Notes: a model not told the origin generated them from the sequence alone. A stretch of 64,000 nt of DNA from Corynebacterium meridianum (GCF_016342265.1 NZ_JAEIOS010000011.1:62001-126000), one strand, 5' to 3'; counted from the first letter of the stretch, positions 36,829-46,734 are shown. Translations and numbers: made by a program.

Positions 36829-37994
36829 CAGAAGAGGCTCCGCGGCCGGTTGTTGAGAAGGCGCACGCCGTCCTCCGTGACCACGACGATGTCCTCGATC
36901 CGGGCACCGACGTCTCCGGTGAAGTAGATGCCCGGCTCGACGGAGAACGCCATGCCCGGCTGGAGAACCGTATCGGAGCCGGACGAGATCGACGGGGCCT
37001 CGTGGGTGGTGAGCCCGATGCCGTGACCGGTGCGGTGGATGAACTGCTCCCCGTATCCGGCGGCGGCGATCGCGTCCCGGGCGACCCGGTCGATCTCCCC
37101 GGCGGTGACGCCGGGGCGGACCGCCTTCACCGAGGCGGCCTGGGCCTTCTCGAGGACCCGGTACATGTCGAGGACCCGCTCGGTGATCACCTGGGGATCC
37201 GAATCGGCGACGAGGTAGGTGCGGGTGCAGTCGGAGCGGTACCCACTCGGCAGTGCCCCTCCGATGTCGACGACGACGAGCTCGCCGGTCCGCAGCTTCC
37301 GGTCGGAGAAGCTGTGGTGCGGGTCGGCGCCGTTCGGACCGGAGCCCACGATCACGAAGTCGACGGAGACGTGCCCCTCCTCGAGGATCATGGCGGTGAT
37401 CTCCTCGGCGATCTCCGCCTCCGTCCGGCCGGGTTGGAGAAGCTCCGGGACCCGGGCGTGGACACGGTCGATGGCGGCTCCCGCTGCGGCGAGTTCCTCG
37501 ATCTCGTGATCGGTCTTCACCATCCGCAGCTGATCGATGACCGGACCGGCCAACACACAGCCGTGGTTGAGCCCCGCGAGTCCGTTCTGGATCTCGAGGA
37601 CGTGGTCGGCGGTGAGCGAGGCGCCGAGGCCTACTCCCCGGCCCGAGAACCCGCCGTCCGCGATGTCGGGCACGACGAGGTTTCGGATGATCAACTCATA
37701 GGGTGACTGCCCGTCCTGCCACGGGATCAGCTTGACACCGATCTCCGCGGTGCGTTCACGCACGGCCTTGCCGGCGTCGACAGCGGGCGCGATCAGGAAG
37801 TCGTCGCCGTCCGCCTGGATGACGAGCGCGGTGAGCCGCTCGTGTGAGCTGACGTCCAGGCCGGTGAAGAACTCGAGATCGGGTCCGGTCCCGAGAATCA
37901 TGGCCGACATGTCATCTTCGCGCATGTGTTCCAGGATCGCGGCGCAACGGTCGCTGTAGATGTTTTCGGTGGTTGCGGTCTCACTCGAAGTCAT
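36825..37994 (-). CDS. Xaa-Pro aminopeptidase/dipeptidase, M24B family
   Basis: The 389-residue protein has a creatinase-like N-terminal domain and a pita-bread catalytic domain. Metal ligands are visible in VVVDIGGALPSGYRSDCTRTY (two Asp), GHGIGLTTHEAP (His), FSVEPGIYF (Glu) and GARIEDIVVVTE (Glu). It cleaves peptides next to Pro in the cytosol. It is the probable counterpart of mycobacterial PepE, which lies at the same place near helY. Several ATGs cluster at the start; 37994 is preferred. Confidence 0.88.
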   Translation of the reverse strand: MTSSETATTENIYSDRCAAILEHMREDDMSAMILGTGPDLEFFTGLDVSSHERLTALVIQADGDDFLIAPAVDAGKAVRERTAEIGVKLIPWQDGQSPYELIIRNLVVPDIADGGFSGRGVGLGASLTADHVLEIQNGLAGLNHGCVLAGPVIDQLRMVKTDHEIEELAAAGAAIDRVHARVPELLQPGRTEAEIAEEITAMILEEGHVSVDFVIVGSGPNGADPHHSFSDRKLRTGELVVVDIGGALPSGYRSDCTRTYLVADSDPQVITERVLDMYRVLEKAQAASVKAVRPGVTAGEIDRVARDAIAAAGYGEQFIHRTGHGIGLTTHEAPSISSGSDTVLQPGMAFSVEPGIYFTGDVGARIEDIVVVTEDGVRLLNNRPRSLFW

Positions 37995-38072
37995 GGGCCC
38001 CATCATAGGTACCCGGGGCGCAGGCGTACGTGCCGGGGGCCGGCCCCGGGCGCCCCGTCGCCGGGATGCACC

Positions 38073-38078
38073 TACACT
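38073..38078 (+). promoter_or_regulatory. -10-like box TACACT, leaderless start of the trypsin-like protein
   Basis: TACACT ends 7 nt before GTG 38086, and no SD is visible. This is the spacing expected for a leaderless transcript. Confidence 0.4.
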
Positions 38079-38085
38079 CACCGGC

Positions 38086-38799
38086 GTGGACTCCAGCTTC
38101 AGTCGCCCCCTCACCCGCATCGCCGGATCGACCTCTGATGCGGCCGCTCCCGCGGTCATCCGGCTGAACCGGGGCCGACGCTACTGCTCCGGGTTTCTCA
38201 CGGCCCCGGAGATTCTCACCGCGGCGATCACCGCCGACCCTTACACCGGTGAACAGCATCTTTCCACCGCGGAGTTCGCGTTTATCGCCGCCCACTTCCT
38301 CAGGGCATGCGAACACCCCTCGGAAATCCGGGTATCTGGTACCGGATTTCGCGGGGCAGTCGCCGACGCCCGGGTTGTAGTGGGAACAGACATCGGCATC
38401 GTGAGACTCGCCCGTCCCGCTCCCCTCGTACGCCTGCCTCCCATCGCGTCCGCGGTGTCTCCGGTGCTGTCGCGGACGGTCACATACGGTTTCGGCGGAA
38501 CGACGAAGCGGTCTGTGCCGCCCCGACACGGCAGGATTCTCGCGAAGGTCCCGTTCGCCGTGTCGTTGAATCTGCGGACGCGGGTCCGGCACGCGGCGAT
38601 CTGCGTTCCCACCGAACGTGACCAGGTCGTCTACGGAGATTCTGGAGGCCCCGTGCTCGTCGCCGGCGAGGTCACTGGACTGCAGTCGCTGCTGTTCGGA
38701 TACCGTCACCGGGAGCTGCTGAACATCGCCACCGTGGCTCTCCTCCCGCCCCACCTCACGGCGCTCAGCCGAGCCATGGATATCATGTCGGTCCGATAG
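38086..38799 (+). CDS. Trypsin-like serine protease fold protein, unusual active-site region, no signal peptide
   Basis: The protein is 237 residues from GTG. The C-terminal half has the S1 signature VYGDSGGPVLVAGEVTGL (Ser about 185), and TDIGIVRL supplies an Asp near 102. The N-terminal half has YCSGFLTAPEILTAAITADP, where a normal protease reads TAAH. An alternative His sits 22 residues later in FIAAHFLRACEHPSEI, which also aligns with the His region. So either the protein is inactive or it carries an insertion before the His. It has no signal peptide. It is convergent with helY. Confidence 0.7.
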   Translation: MDSSFSRPLTRIAGSTSDAAAPAVIRLNRGRRYCSGFLTAPEILTAAITADPYTGEQHLSTAEFAFIAAHFLRACEHPSEIRVSGTGFRGAVADARVVVGTDIGIVRLARPAPLVRLPPIASAVSPVLSRTVTYGFGGTTKRSVPPRHGRILAKVPFAVSLNLRTRVRHAAICVPTERDQVVYGDSGGPVLVAGEVTGLQSLLFGYRHRELLNIATVALLPPHLTALSRAMDIMSVR

Positions 38800-38812
38800 C
38801 CCGTCAGCGGGG

Positions 38813-41638
38813 TCACGAGCCGAGCGCCACCACGCCGCGTCTGATCGCGTCGATTGCGGCCCGCGCATTGTGCTTCACCTCATTGGTGTAGCCAGTCTTC
38901 GCCACCTGTTCGAGCAGGTCGATCACCTGGCGGCACCACCGGACGAAGTCACCCGGGGTGAGTTCCGCGCCGGACTCGGCGGCGGCGGCCATGCAGTAGC
39001 CCATCGGTGCGCCGGCGGTCCACTGGTGGATCGCGAGCGCGAACCCCGCCTCGGGTTCCCGGGTGAGCGGAAGGTTGTGCCGCTGCTCGTCGAAGACCAG
39101 CTCGCCGTGGATCCGCATAGTGGCATTCATCGCGGTCGCCATCCGGTCGGTCGCCCCGTCCGGGGAACCGCCGCGGACCTCCCGCCGGTTCTGGAACGTG
39201 CACATGCTGACGACTCCGGCGAGTTCGGCGGGATCGAGTTCGTTCCAGATTCCCCGACGCAGGCACTGGGCGACGAGCAGATCGGATTCATTGTGGATCT
39301 GCGCGAGTCGCTCTCCCTCGTCGGTGATCACGGGGGTGGGGTCCGGGTCATCGTCGCCGGTGACGAACTCGAGATAGTCCATCTCCGCGAGTAGATCGAC
39401 GATCCGGTCGAAGGTGCGGCCGAGGGTGTCGGTCGCCGCCGACACGCGGGAGGTGAGGCGGTCCAGATCGCGTTGCCTGCGGACCAGTTTCTCCGCTGTC
39501 CTGGCGAGCAGCTCCCGGTCCGCCCAGTCGTGTGCCGGATGGGCCCGCAGCGCGGTCCGCAGTTCCCTGACCTCGTCGGTGTCCCGGATCCTGGTCTCGT
39601 GCTTCAGACGTTTCGGCCGGGGATAGTCGCCCCGCCGGAACTGCTGTACAACGACCCGCGCATTCCTCCGGGGCTTGCGCTGCACGTCCTTGCCCAGCGA
39701 CATGTGTCCGACGATCTGCGGTGCGACGGCGAAGGACTCCGCATTCACCCGGCCCGACCACCCGGTCTCTGTGATGATCCAGGGGCGCGGATTCCTCGAG
39801 TCCGGCGCCGGTGTGACGACGACCGCGAGCATCGGGCGCTTCTTGGTGGGCAGCGCGATCACATCCCCGATCTGGAGCTTCCGCAGTGCGACGACGGTCT
39901 CGGTGTGCAGGTCCTCGAGGTGGCGGCGGCGCGCCTTCTTCTCCTTCTTCGACAGCTCGGTCCTGATCCGGATGTAGTCGAGGAACTCGCCGACCGGATC
40001 CCCGTCCGTCGACGGAGGATTCGCCGCGGTCACCGCCCGCTGGAGTTGGTCGCGGAGGTCCGCCACCTTCCGTTCGGCGCGTTCGATCTCCCGGACCTCG
40101 TCGACGACGGAGCCGTCCGCCTGGAACTGGGCGAAGGACTTCTCCAGGAGGCGGTGGGCCGGGCCGTAGCCGATGGTGCGGATGAGGTTCACGCTCATGT
40201 TGTAGCCGGGTTGGAACGTGGAGATCAGTGGATATGTACGGGTCGAGGCCAGACCTGCCACCGCCCGGGGGTCGACGGCGGGCGCGTACTGCACGACCGC
40301 GTTGCCCATCGTGTCGATGCCACGCCGCCCCGCGCGGCCCGTGAGCTGCGTGTACTCGCCCGGGGTGAGATCGACGTGAGCCTCACCGTTGTACTTGACC
40401 AGTTTCTCCAGGACCACTGAACGTGCCGGCATGTTGATGCCGAGGGCAAGAGTCTCGGTGGCGAAGACCGCCCGGACCAGCCCCCGGGTGAACAGTTCCT
40501 CCACGATGTGCCGGAACGCCGGCAGCATTCCCGCGTGGTGTGCCGCAAAGCCACGGGTCAGCGCGGCCCGCCACTGGCGGAACCGGAGCAACTCCAGGTC
40601 GACCTCCGGGATGTCGGAGACCCCGGCATCGACGATACGACCGATCTCTTTCGCCTCATTCTCGGTCGTGAGGGTCAGCCGGGAACCGAGACACTGGTGC
40701 AGAGCACCGTCGCACCCGGCCCGGGAGAAGATGAACGTGATAGCCGGCAGCATGTTCCTGCCCTGCAGGACCTGCAGGACCTCCGGGCGTCCCATCGGAC
40801 GGGGGGAACCGGCCCCACCGTCCCGTGGCTTACCGGAACGGTGGCCACCGTGCCTCCGGTCCCGTCGATCCTCGCCGCGTCCTCCGCTTCTGGAGCGGAA
40901 ACCGCCTCCCCCCGAATACGCCTGCGAACCGCGTTCCATCTCGGCCGAGTTCAGGCGTTGGACGTGCTTCTCCAGCTCGCGATTGACCTCGCCACCGGTA
41001 CCGGGTTCGAAGAGCGGGTAGAGGCTCCTGCCGAGCAGCATCCACTGGTCCAGCGGCACGGGCCGGTGCTCTGAGACTATGACCTCGACGTCCCCCCGTA
41101 CCGTCCGCAACCAGGCACCGAACTCCTCGGAATTCGACACCGTCGCGGACAGGCCGATGATCCGTACGGACTCATCGAGGTTCAGGATCACCTCCTCCCA
41201 CACGGGGCCACGGGAACGATCGGCGAGATAGTGCACCTCATCCATCACGACGTGGCTCAGCCGGTCCAGCGCCGGGGAACCCGCGTAGATCATGTTGCGG
41301 AGCACCTCCGTCGTCATGACGACGATCTCGGCGGTGGCGTTCACCGAGACATCCCCGGTGAGCAGTCCGACGGACTCCTCGCCGTGGACTTCGACGAGGT
41401 CGTGGAACTTCTGGTTGGACAGCGCCTTGATCGGGGTGGTGTAGAAGCACTTGGTGCCCCGGGACAACGCGAGGGACACCGCGAACTCCCCCACGATCGT
41501 CTTGCCTGCACCGGTGGGGGCGCAGACGAGCACACCCCGATCAGCTTCAACGGCGCGGCAACCCCGGATCTGGAAGTCGTCGAGGGGGAAATCGAGTCGT
41601 GCGGTGAACTCGTCGAGATGTGTGGCGGTGTCCGTCAT
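38813..41638 (-). CDS. helY: DEAD/DEAH-box RNA helicase, Ski2/Mtr4-like (HelY)
   Basis: The 941-residue superfamily 2 helicase has VLVCAPTGAGKTIVGEFA (motif I), TTPIKALSNQKFHDL (Ia), VVMDEVHYL (II, DEVH), IIGLSATVSN (III), VFATETLALGINMPA (V) and YTQLTGRAGRRGIDTMG (VI). An Arg/Gly-rich insert (RSRSGGRGEDRRDRRHGGHR) lies near residue 270. A C-terminal DSHCT-like domain follows. It probably acts in RNA processing. The start is set at ATG 41638, where conservation begins. Confidence 0.93.
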   Translation of the reverse strand: MTDTATHLDEFTARLDFPLDDFQIRGCRAVEADRGVLVCAPTGAGKTIVGEFAVSLALSRGTKCFYTTPIKALSNQKFHDLVEVHGEESVGLLTGDVSVNATAEIVVMTTEVLRNMIYAGSPALDRLSHVVMDEVHYLADRSRGPVWEEVILNLDESVRIIGLSATVSNSEEFGAWLRTVRGDVEVIVSEHRPVPLDQWMLLGRSLYPLFEPGTGGEVNRELEKHVQRLNSAEMERGSQAYSGGGGFRSRSGGRGEDRRDRRHGGHRSGKPRDGGAGSPRPMGRPEVLQVLQGRNMLPAITFIFSRAGCDGALHQCLGSRLTLTTENEAKEIGRIVDAGVSDIPEVDLELLRFRQWRAALTRGFAAHHAGMLPAFRHIVEELFTRGLVRAVFATETLALGINMPARSVVLEKLVKYNGEAHVDLTPGEYTQLTGRAGRRGIDTMGNAVVQYAPAVDPRAVAGLASTRTYPLISTFQPGYNMSVNLIRTIGYGPAHRLLEKSFAQFQADGSVVDEVREIERAERKVADLRDQLQRAVTAANPPSTDGDPVGEFLDYIRIRTELSKKEKKARRRHLEDLHTETVVALRKLQIGDVIALPTKKRPMLAVVVTPAPDSRNPRPWIITETGWSGRVNAESFAVAPQIVGHMSLGKDVQRKPRRNARVVVQQFRRGDYPRPKRLKHETRIRDTDEVRELRTALRAHPAHDWADRELLARTAEKLVRRQRDLDRLTSRVSAATDTLGRTFDRIVDLLAEMDYLEFVTGDDDPDPTPVITDEGERLAQIHNESDLLVAQCLRRGIWNELDPAELAGVVSMCTFQNRREVRGGSPDGATDRMATAMNATMRIHGELVFDEQRHNLPLTREPEAGFALAIHQWTAGAPMGYCMAAAAESGAELTPGDFVRWCRQVIDLLEQVAKTGYTNEVKHNARAAIDAIRRGVVALGS

Positions 41639-41710
41639 GGCTACCACGCTACCCGGGTCCGTCGAGGCGGCCACGCGGTGGTGGGCGTGGCCCTCGCACC
41701 CGATCAGGGG

Positions 41711-42742
41711 TCAGAGAACGTCGTCGAATCCGCTACCGTCGCGGCTGTCGAAACCCTGCCGCGGAGCGGGTGGTTCGGCGGCGGGACGGAGGGGCCCGGA
41801 GGATGCCACCGGACCCGAGCCGTGGACGGGGCCGCTGCTCCGCGGGTCGGCACCTGGGGCGTACAGAGGGGAGGCCTCGTCGTCGTCCAGGTCCGCCCAC
41901 TCTGGGCGTTGCCGGTCGCGGCGACGGTCGTTGAAGCGGCAGAACTGGATCGACATCTCCACGAGCAGGGTCAGGGCGATCGCCAGCGAGACCATGCTCA
42001 TCGGATCCTGACCGGGGGTGATGACGGCTGCGAAGCAGAAAATGAAGAAGATGATGATGCGTCGCTTGTCCTTCAGCTGCTCGTAGCTGACGACGCCGAT
42101 GATGTTGAGCATCCCGATGATCAACGGAACCTCGAAACTGACCCCGAAGATCAGGAGCAGGCCGATGAGGAAACTGAAGTAGAGCTTGCCGTTCAGCGCG
42201 GTCGTCGAGGATTCGCTGGCTATGGTCAGCAGGAACTCCAGTGCGAAGGTGATGACCCAGTATGCGAGGGCTGCCCCGAGCACGAAGAGGAGGACCGCAA
42301 CCGTCACGAAGATCGCGGTTGAACGACGCTCGTTCTTGTGCAGACCGGGCGTGATGAACAGCCACAGCTGGCTCAGCCACACCGGCGAGGCGAACACGAG
42401 GCCGGCGAGGCCACCGACCTTGAACCGGAGGCCGAACATCTCGAAGGGACCGGTTGCGAGCAGTCGACAGCTGCCGTCAGCGGAGAAGTCGGCACGAACC
42501 TCGTCCGGTAGGTTGCAGTAGGGCTCGCGGAGCAGATACCCCAGGGTGGGCAGGCCGAAGATGGAGTGCTCGAACCAGATCACGCCCAGCACGGTTCCCA
42601 CGGCGAGCGCGATCAGGGAGATGATCAGCCGGCGGCGGAGTTCCTTGATGTGTTCGACCAGGGTCATCGTCCCGTCACTCGAACGCTTCGAGTTGTGCCC
42701 GCGTCGGGGAATGAGCCGCTTCTTCGGGGTGGGTGTGCTCAT
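41711..42742 (-). CDS. tatC: Sec-independent protein translocase TatC
   Basis: The 343-residue protein has MTLVEHIKELRRRLIISL, FGLRFKVGGLAGLVFASPVW, QLWLFITPGLHKNERR and FGVSFEVPLIIGMLN, plus six membrane segments. It is the receptor for twin-arginine signal peptides. A long Pro/Gly/Ser-rich C-terminal tail (from about 270) is typical of actinobacteria. It lies downstream of tatA; no tatB is in the window. Confidence 0.96.
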   Translation of the reverse strand: MSTPTPKKRLIPRRGHNSKRSSDGTMTLVEHIKELRRRLIISLIALAVGTVLGVIWFEHSIFGLPTLGYLLREPYCNLPDEVRADFSADGSCRLLATGPFEMFGLRFKVGGLAGLVFASPVWLSQLWLFITPGLHKNERRSTAIFVTVAVLLFVLGAALAYWVITFALEFLLTIASESSTTALNGKLYFSFLIGLLLIFGVSFEVPLIIGMLNIIGVVSYEQLKDKRRIIIFFIFCFAAVITPGQDPMSMVSLAIALTLLVEMSIQFCRFNDRRRDRQRPEWADLDDDEASPLYAPGADPRSSGPVHGSGPVASSGPLRPAAEPPAPRQGFDSRDGSGFDDVL

Positions 42743-42840
42743 GGAAGTTGGTGTTCCGCTCCGTGTTCGGCGCACCGGGATTCCGGTGCGCCGGGTCAGT
42801 CAGGCGGGCATGGGTACGCCCGCGTGTTCACTCGGGGTCG

Positions 42841-43248
42841 CTACTGCTGCCGGGGATCATTCGGGTTCGGCTGCTGGTACCCGGGGGGCATGGGCTGCTG
42901 GTAGCCCTGTGGTGTCTGGTAGCCCTGCGGCTGCTGGTACCCGGGAGCGGGACGCGGGGGCTGCTGGAGGTTGGCCTGCGGATTCGGGACGCCGTAACCC
43001 TGCTGGGGGTACTGCGGAGACTGCGGGTTCTGGGTGAGCTCGCGTGGCTCGGGGACGACGTTCCCGGTGCCCTGGTCGGAGGGCATGTTGTCCGTCGCCT
43101 GATCGTCGTTCTTCATCTCCTTGACCTCGGATTTGAAGATACGCATCGATCGGCCGACGGAGCGGGCGGCGTCCGGGAGTTTCTTCCAGCCGAACAGCAC
43201 CAGCACGACGACGGCGATGATGGCTAGTTCAAGGGGTCCTGGGGTCAT
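42841..43248 (-). CDS. tatA: Sec-independent protein translocase TatA
   Basis: The protein is 135 residues with one N-terminal membrane helix ([20 protein letters not shown]) and an amphipathic helix ([20 protein letters not shown]), the TatA form. The C-terminal half is a Gln/Pro/Tyr-rich low-complexity tail with repeated GYQ-PQ units ([20 protein letters not shown]). It forms the pore of the Tat system with TatC. Confidence 0.93.
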   Translation of the reverse strand: MTPGPLELAIIAVVVLVLFGWKKLPDAARSVGRSMRIFKSEVKEMKNDDQATDNMPSDQGTGNVVPEPRELTQNPQSPQYPQQGYGVPNPQANLQQPPRPAPGYQQPQGYQTPQGYQQPMPPGYQQPNPNDPRQQ

Positions 43249-43311
43249 GGAGACAGCCTTTCATACGAGCTTTTCAGATAATGGCGCACCGGAGCGGGAG
43301 GCGCTCCTTTT

Positions 43312-44298
43312 CTAGCGATGATACGCCGCGAGACCGGCCCGGGCGCGTTCCGACACTTCGGCGACCAGTTCCGCGGGACCGTCCACGAGCACACGGCCCC
43401 CCTGTCCCAGGATGAACCGAATGAACCAGTCGTGGGATGAGACCGGCATTCGAGCCGCATAAAAACCGTCGACGGGGTTCGTACCCGTCAACTCGAGGGG
43501 AACATAGTCCGCGAGCCAGACGGCGTCCTCGAGGATGCGTACCTCGGCGTGACAGGAGACGGAGGTGAAGGAGAAGGGATCCTCGGAATTGAAGGCCAGC
43601 TCCCCGAGGTGCGGATCTCCGGTCTCCCCTGTGTCGACCACATCGTCCATCCTGTCCACCCGGAAGGTGCGGTGTGTCCCGGCGGCCGTGTCCCAGGCGG
43701 AGACGTAGGTGTTTCCCTCCTTCGTGAATACCCGCGCGGGAACGGCCAGACGATGTGTCGTGGCGTCGCTGGCCGCGCTGTAGTACCCGAAGGCGAGGAT
43801 GGTCCGGTTGTCGAGTGCCGCCCGGATGGTCTCGAGGACCGGCGGTGCGGCTGACCGGAAGCTGTCCGACACCACCGAGTCGACGACGGTCGCCGTGCTG
43901 GCAGGCAGGATTCGGCGGAGCTTCCCGGCGGCGCTGACGACCGCGTCACGGTCCGTGAGTCCACCGACGTTCTCGAGGGACTCCAGCGCGAGGAGGAGGG
44001 CACCGGCTTCAGTCTGGGTGAGGCGGAGTGGGCGGTCCATTCCCTGACTGTTGGTGACCCGTACCGAAGGATAGGAATGGTCCAGGTCGACCAGATCCCC
44101 CGGCCCCATTCCCGGCAGGCCACAGCACCACAACCGGTTGAGGTCGTCCATTATCTGTTGCGGGGCGTAGCCGAGGTCACCGGCTGCCTCCATGATCGAT
44201 CGTCCCGGATGGGCCTCGAAGTAGGGCAGCAGGTTCAACATACGCACGAGGTCCCCGAGACGGTCAGCTCCACCGGGCCCCTTGTTGGCACTGGTCAC
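43312..44298 (-). CDS. pafC: WYL-domain regulator PafC
   Basis: The 328-residue protein has an N-terminal winged helix (LVRMLNLLPYFEAHPGRSIM, then AAGDLGYAPQQIMDDLNRLW) and a central WYL domain (IRAALDNRTILAFGYYSAAS, AWDTAAGTHRTFRVDRMDDV). With PafB it forms the heterodimeric activator of the DNA-damage response in actinobacteria. It overlaps pafB by 4 nt. Confidence 0.93.
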   Translation of the reverse strand: MTSANKGPGGADRLGDLVRMLNLLPYFEAHPGRSIMEAAGDLGYAPQQIMDDLNRLWCCGLPGMGPGDLVDLDHSYPSVRVTNSQGMDRPLRLTQTEAGALLLALESLENVGGLTDRDAVVSAAGKLRRILPASTATVVDSVVSDSFRSAAPPVLETIRAALDNRTILAFGYYSAASDATTHRLAVPARVFTKEGNTYVSAWDTAAGTHRTFRVDRMDDVVDTGETGDPHLGELAFNSEDPFSFTSVSCHAEVRILEDAVWLADYVPLELTGTNPVDGFYAARMPVSSHDWFIRFILGQGGRVLVDGPAELVAEVSERARAGLAAYHR

Positions 44299-45287
44299 AC
44301 GGACTCTCCGTTCTCTGCGCTGTGCATCCCGGCGACCCGGGACAGTGTTTCGATGACCGCCAGGCGGACATCCTCCGGCCCGATCACGACGACCTGGGGT
44401 GCGTGGGCGGCCGCGGTACGGATGAACCAGTCCCGTTCGACGTTCCTCAGTACGTGAACTCCGTCGTCGAGGAGTTCCGCCGTTCTCGTCAGCTCTCCCG
44501 CGCTCCCGGAGGTTGTCCGGAACCGGGCGTCGATGACGTCACGGCCCCGTCTCAGGGAGCGGGCCACGAGATCCTGCAGATCCACCCCACCCGGATTCGG
44601 GTGGGTCGCCGGACCGGACTCCCTGATGTCGGTGATTCTGGTGATCCGGAAACTACGGACCGCCTCCCTGTCCGCGTCGTGACCGACGATGTACAGCCGG
44701 TCCCGGTGGCTCACCAGACCCCACGGATCCATCGTGCGGGTGACCGCCCCGCCGACGGGGCCACGTGAGTACGTGAAGCGGATCCTGCGTCGGTTTCGGC
44801 AGGCACCGAGAATGGTGTCCAGGGTCTGCGGCCCGAGATGTGCGGTGTCGTTGAGCATGCTGACCACCGGAACGGCACCCAGTTCCCTGGATGCACCGGC
44901 TGCCGCGAGTTTCGTCCATCCCGACTGGGCGAACGCCGCGAGCCGTCGCCCCAGTCCCATGTCTCCGGCGAGCGCCAGTACGGTGGCCTCCGCGGGAGTG
45001 AAGCTCACCTCCGGCAGGGAGTATTCCTCGGACTGGAGCCGGTAGCCGGTCTGCCCGGGATCGTCGGGGTTGGCGACGATCTCGACCGGCACACCGGCCG
45101 CCCGAAGGACCCCGAGGTCACGGTTGAACATGCGGCGGGAGGCGTCCTCGCTGCGTCCGGCGTAGCCCGCCACATTGTCCCGTACCCAGGATGCGGTGAG
45201 CAGCCGACGTCCGCCGTTCTGTTCGGCGTCGAGGAACGCAAAGGTGAGGTTGATCAGCCGTTCCAGAGCCTCGTCCTTCTTGGTCAT
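44295..45287 (-). CDS. pafB: WYL-domain regulator PafB
   Basis: The 330-residue protein has an N-terminal helix-turn-helix (ERLINLTFAFLDAEQNGGRR, RMFNRDLGVLRAAGVPVEI) and a WYL domain (ACRNRRRIRFTYSRGPVGGA, WGLVSHRDRLYIVGHDADRE, RSFRITRITDI). It is the partner of PafC. It overlaps pafA and pafC by 4 nt each, so pafA-pafB-pafC are translationally coupled. Confidence 0.93.
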   Translation of the reverse strand: MTKKDEALERLINLTFAFLDAEQNGGRRLLTASWVRDNVAGYAGRSEDASRRMFNRDLGVLRAAGVPVEIVANPDDPGQTGYRLQSEEYSLPEVSFTPAEATVLALAGDMGLGRRLAAFAQSGWTKLAAAGASRELGAVPVVSMLNDTAHLGPQTLDTILGACRNRRRIRFTYSRGPVGGAVTRTMDPWGLVSHRDRLYIVGHDADREAVRSFRITRITDIRESGPATHPNPGGVDLQDLVARSLRRGRDVIDARFRTTSGSAGELTRTAELLDDGVHVLRNVERDWFIRTAAAHAPQVVVIGPEDVRLAVIETLSRVAGMHSAENGESV

Positions 45288-46729
45288 GGTGTCGGCCGGT
45301 AGTCCGTGGCATGGGCGTCCATGTAGGCGATGAGCTCGTCGACCCTGGGATCGGTCGCGGCGAACGGATCGCCGAGCTGCACCACCTGCGGCTCGGGTCG
45401 GTTGACCCGCAATCTCATCCAGTCGACGGTCACCGGTGCCCCGACCGTCCGCGCGTGGTCGAGGAACCTCCCCCGCAGTGCTGCTCGAGTGTCCTGCGGA
45501 GGGGTACCGACGGCTGCCGCTATCGCGTCATCGGTGGTCCACCTGGCGATCAGTCCCCGGTCTACCAGCGTGGAGTACAGGCCTCGGCCGGGGCGGATGT
45601 CGTGGTAGGTGAGATCGATCTGGGCGAGTTTCGGGTCTCCGAGTTCGATCCCCAGGCGTTCCCGGTAGCGGGAGATCAGCTTGTGCTTGATCACCCAGTC
45701 GATCTCGGTGTCCACCGCCCGGAAGTCTCCCGAGTCCAGCGCCGTGAGCATCCTCCGCCAGAGGTCCACGATACGGGTGAGCTCCTCCGGCGGTGTGCCG
45801 CCCTCCGCCGGGTCCCTGATCTCCAACCACTTTTCGGCGGCTGAACAGTAGCGTTCCTGGAGTTCGAGCGCCGTGATGGTTCCCCCGTCGGTGAGCGGAA
45901 TCTCGGTTCTCCCCCGGGTGTCCCGGGCGATGTCGCGGATGGCCGAGATGTCGTTGGCCAGTTCAACCTCGGGCAGCGGGAACCCGGCCTCGATCATCTC
46001 CAGTACGAGGAGCACCGAGCCGATCTTCAGCGCGAATGTCGGTTCCGCCATCGAAGAGTCCCCGACGATCACGTGCAGGCGCCGGAACCTCTCCGAATCG
46101 GCGTGCGGTTCATCACGGGTGTTGATCATTGGCCGGGACCGGGTGGTCGCGGACGACACACCCTCCCAGACGTGGTCCGCGCGCTGTGAGACACAGAACC
46201 CGGTCCCGTACCTCTCGCTGGGGCTACCGGGGAAGGGGCGGTAGATTTTCCCGGCTCCGGCGATCAGCTGGCGCGTGATGAGGAACGGGACCAACGCGAG
46301 ACCGAGCTTCTTCAGCGACAGTTCACGCCGCACGAGATAGTTCTCGTGGCACCCGTACGAGTTTCCGATGGAATCTACGTTGTTCTTGAATACGTAGACA
46401 CGTGCACCCGGGCCGAGCTCGCGCTCCACCCGTACGGCTAGTTCATCGATGGCCCGGTCACCCGCGCGCTCATGGTTGAGCAACTGCGTGATCGAGCGGC
46501 ATTCGGCGGTCGCCCACTCGGGATGCGAGCCGACATCGAGATAGAGCCGCGCAGCCGAGGAGGTGAAGATGTTCGAGCTGGCATGTTCCTCGACAACTGG
46601 CCGAAACATCTGGCGCGCGAGTTCATCCGGGATCATCCGACCGCCCTCGGGCAGGGTACAGGAGATCCCGTACTCGGTCTCGACACCCATGATCCGCCGG
46701 GTCAGGGCTCCCGCTGCCGATTCGATCAT
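45284..46729 (-). CDS. pafA: Pup--protein ligase PafA
   Basis: The 481-residue protein belongs to the glutamine-synthetase-like carboxylate-amine ligase superfamily. It starts RRIMGVETEYGISC (ATP/Mg Glu residues) and contains YVFKNNVDSIGNSYGCHENYL, INTRDEPHADSERFRRLHVI and GDSSMAEPTF. It joins the deamidated C-terminal Glu of Pup to lysines of target proteins using ATP. It starts 5 nt after the pup stop, so it belongs to the same operon. Confidence 0.96.
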   Translation of the reverse strand: MIESAAGALTRRIMGVETEYGISCTLPEGGRMIPDELARQMFRPVVEEHASSNIFTSSAARLYLDVGSHPEWATAECRSITQLLNHERAGDRAIDELAVRVERELGPGARVYVFKNNVDSIGNSYGCHENYLVRRELSLKKLGLALVPFLITRQLIAGAGKIYRPFPGSPSERYGTGFCVSQRADHVWEGVSSATTRSRPMINTRDEPHADSERFRRLHVIVGDSSMAEPTFALKIGSVLLVLEMIEAGFPLPEVELANDISAIRDIARDTRGRTEIPLTDGGTITALELQERYCSAAEKWLEIRDPAEGGTPPEELTRIVDLWRRMLTALDSGDFRAVDTEIDWVIKHKLISRYRERLGIELGDPKLAQIDLTYHDIRPGRGLYSTLVDRGLIARWTTDDAIAAAVGTPPQDTRAALRGRFLDHARTVGAPVTVDWMRLRVNRPEPQVVQLGDPFAATDPRVDELIAYMDAHATDYRPTP

Positions 46730-46734
46730 GGTGA

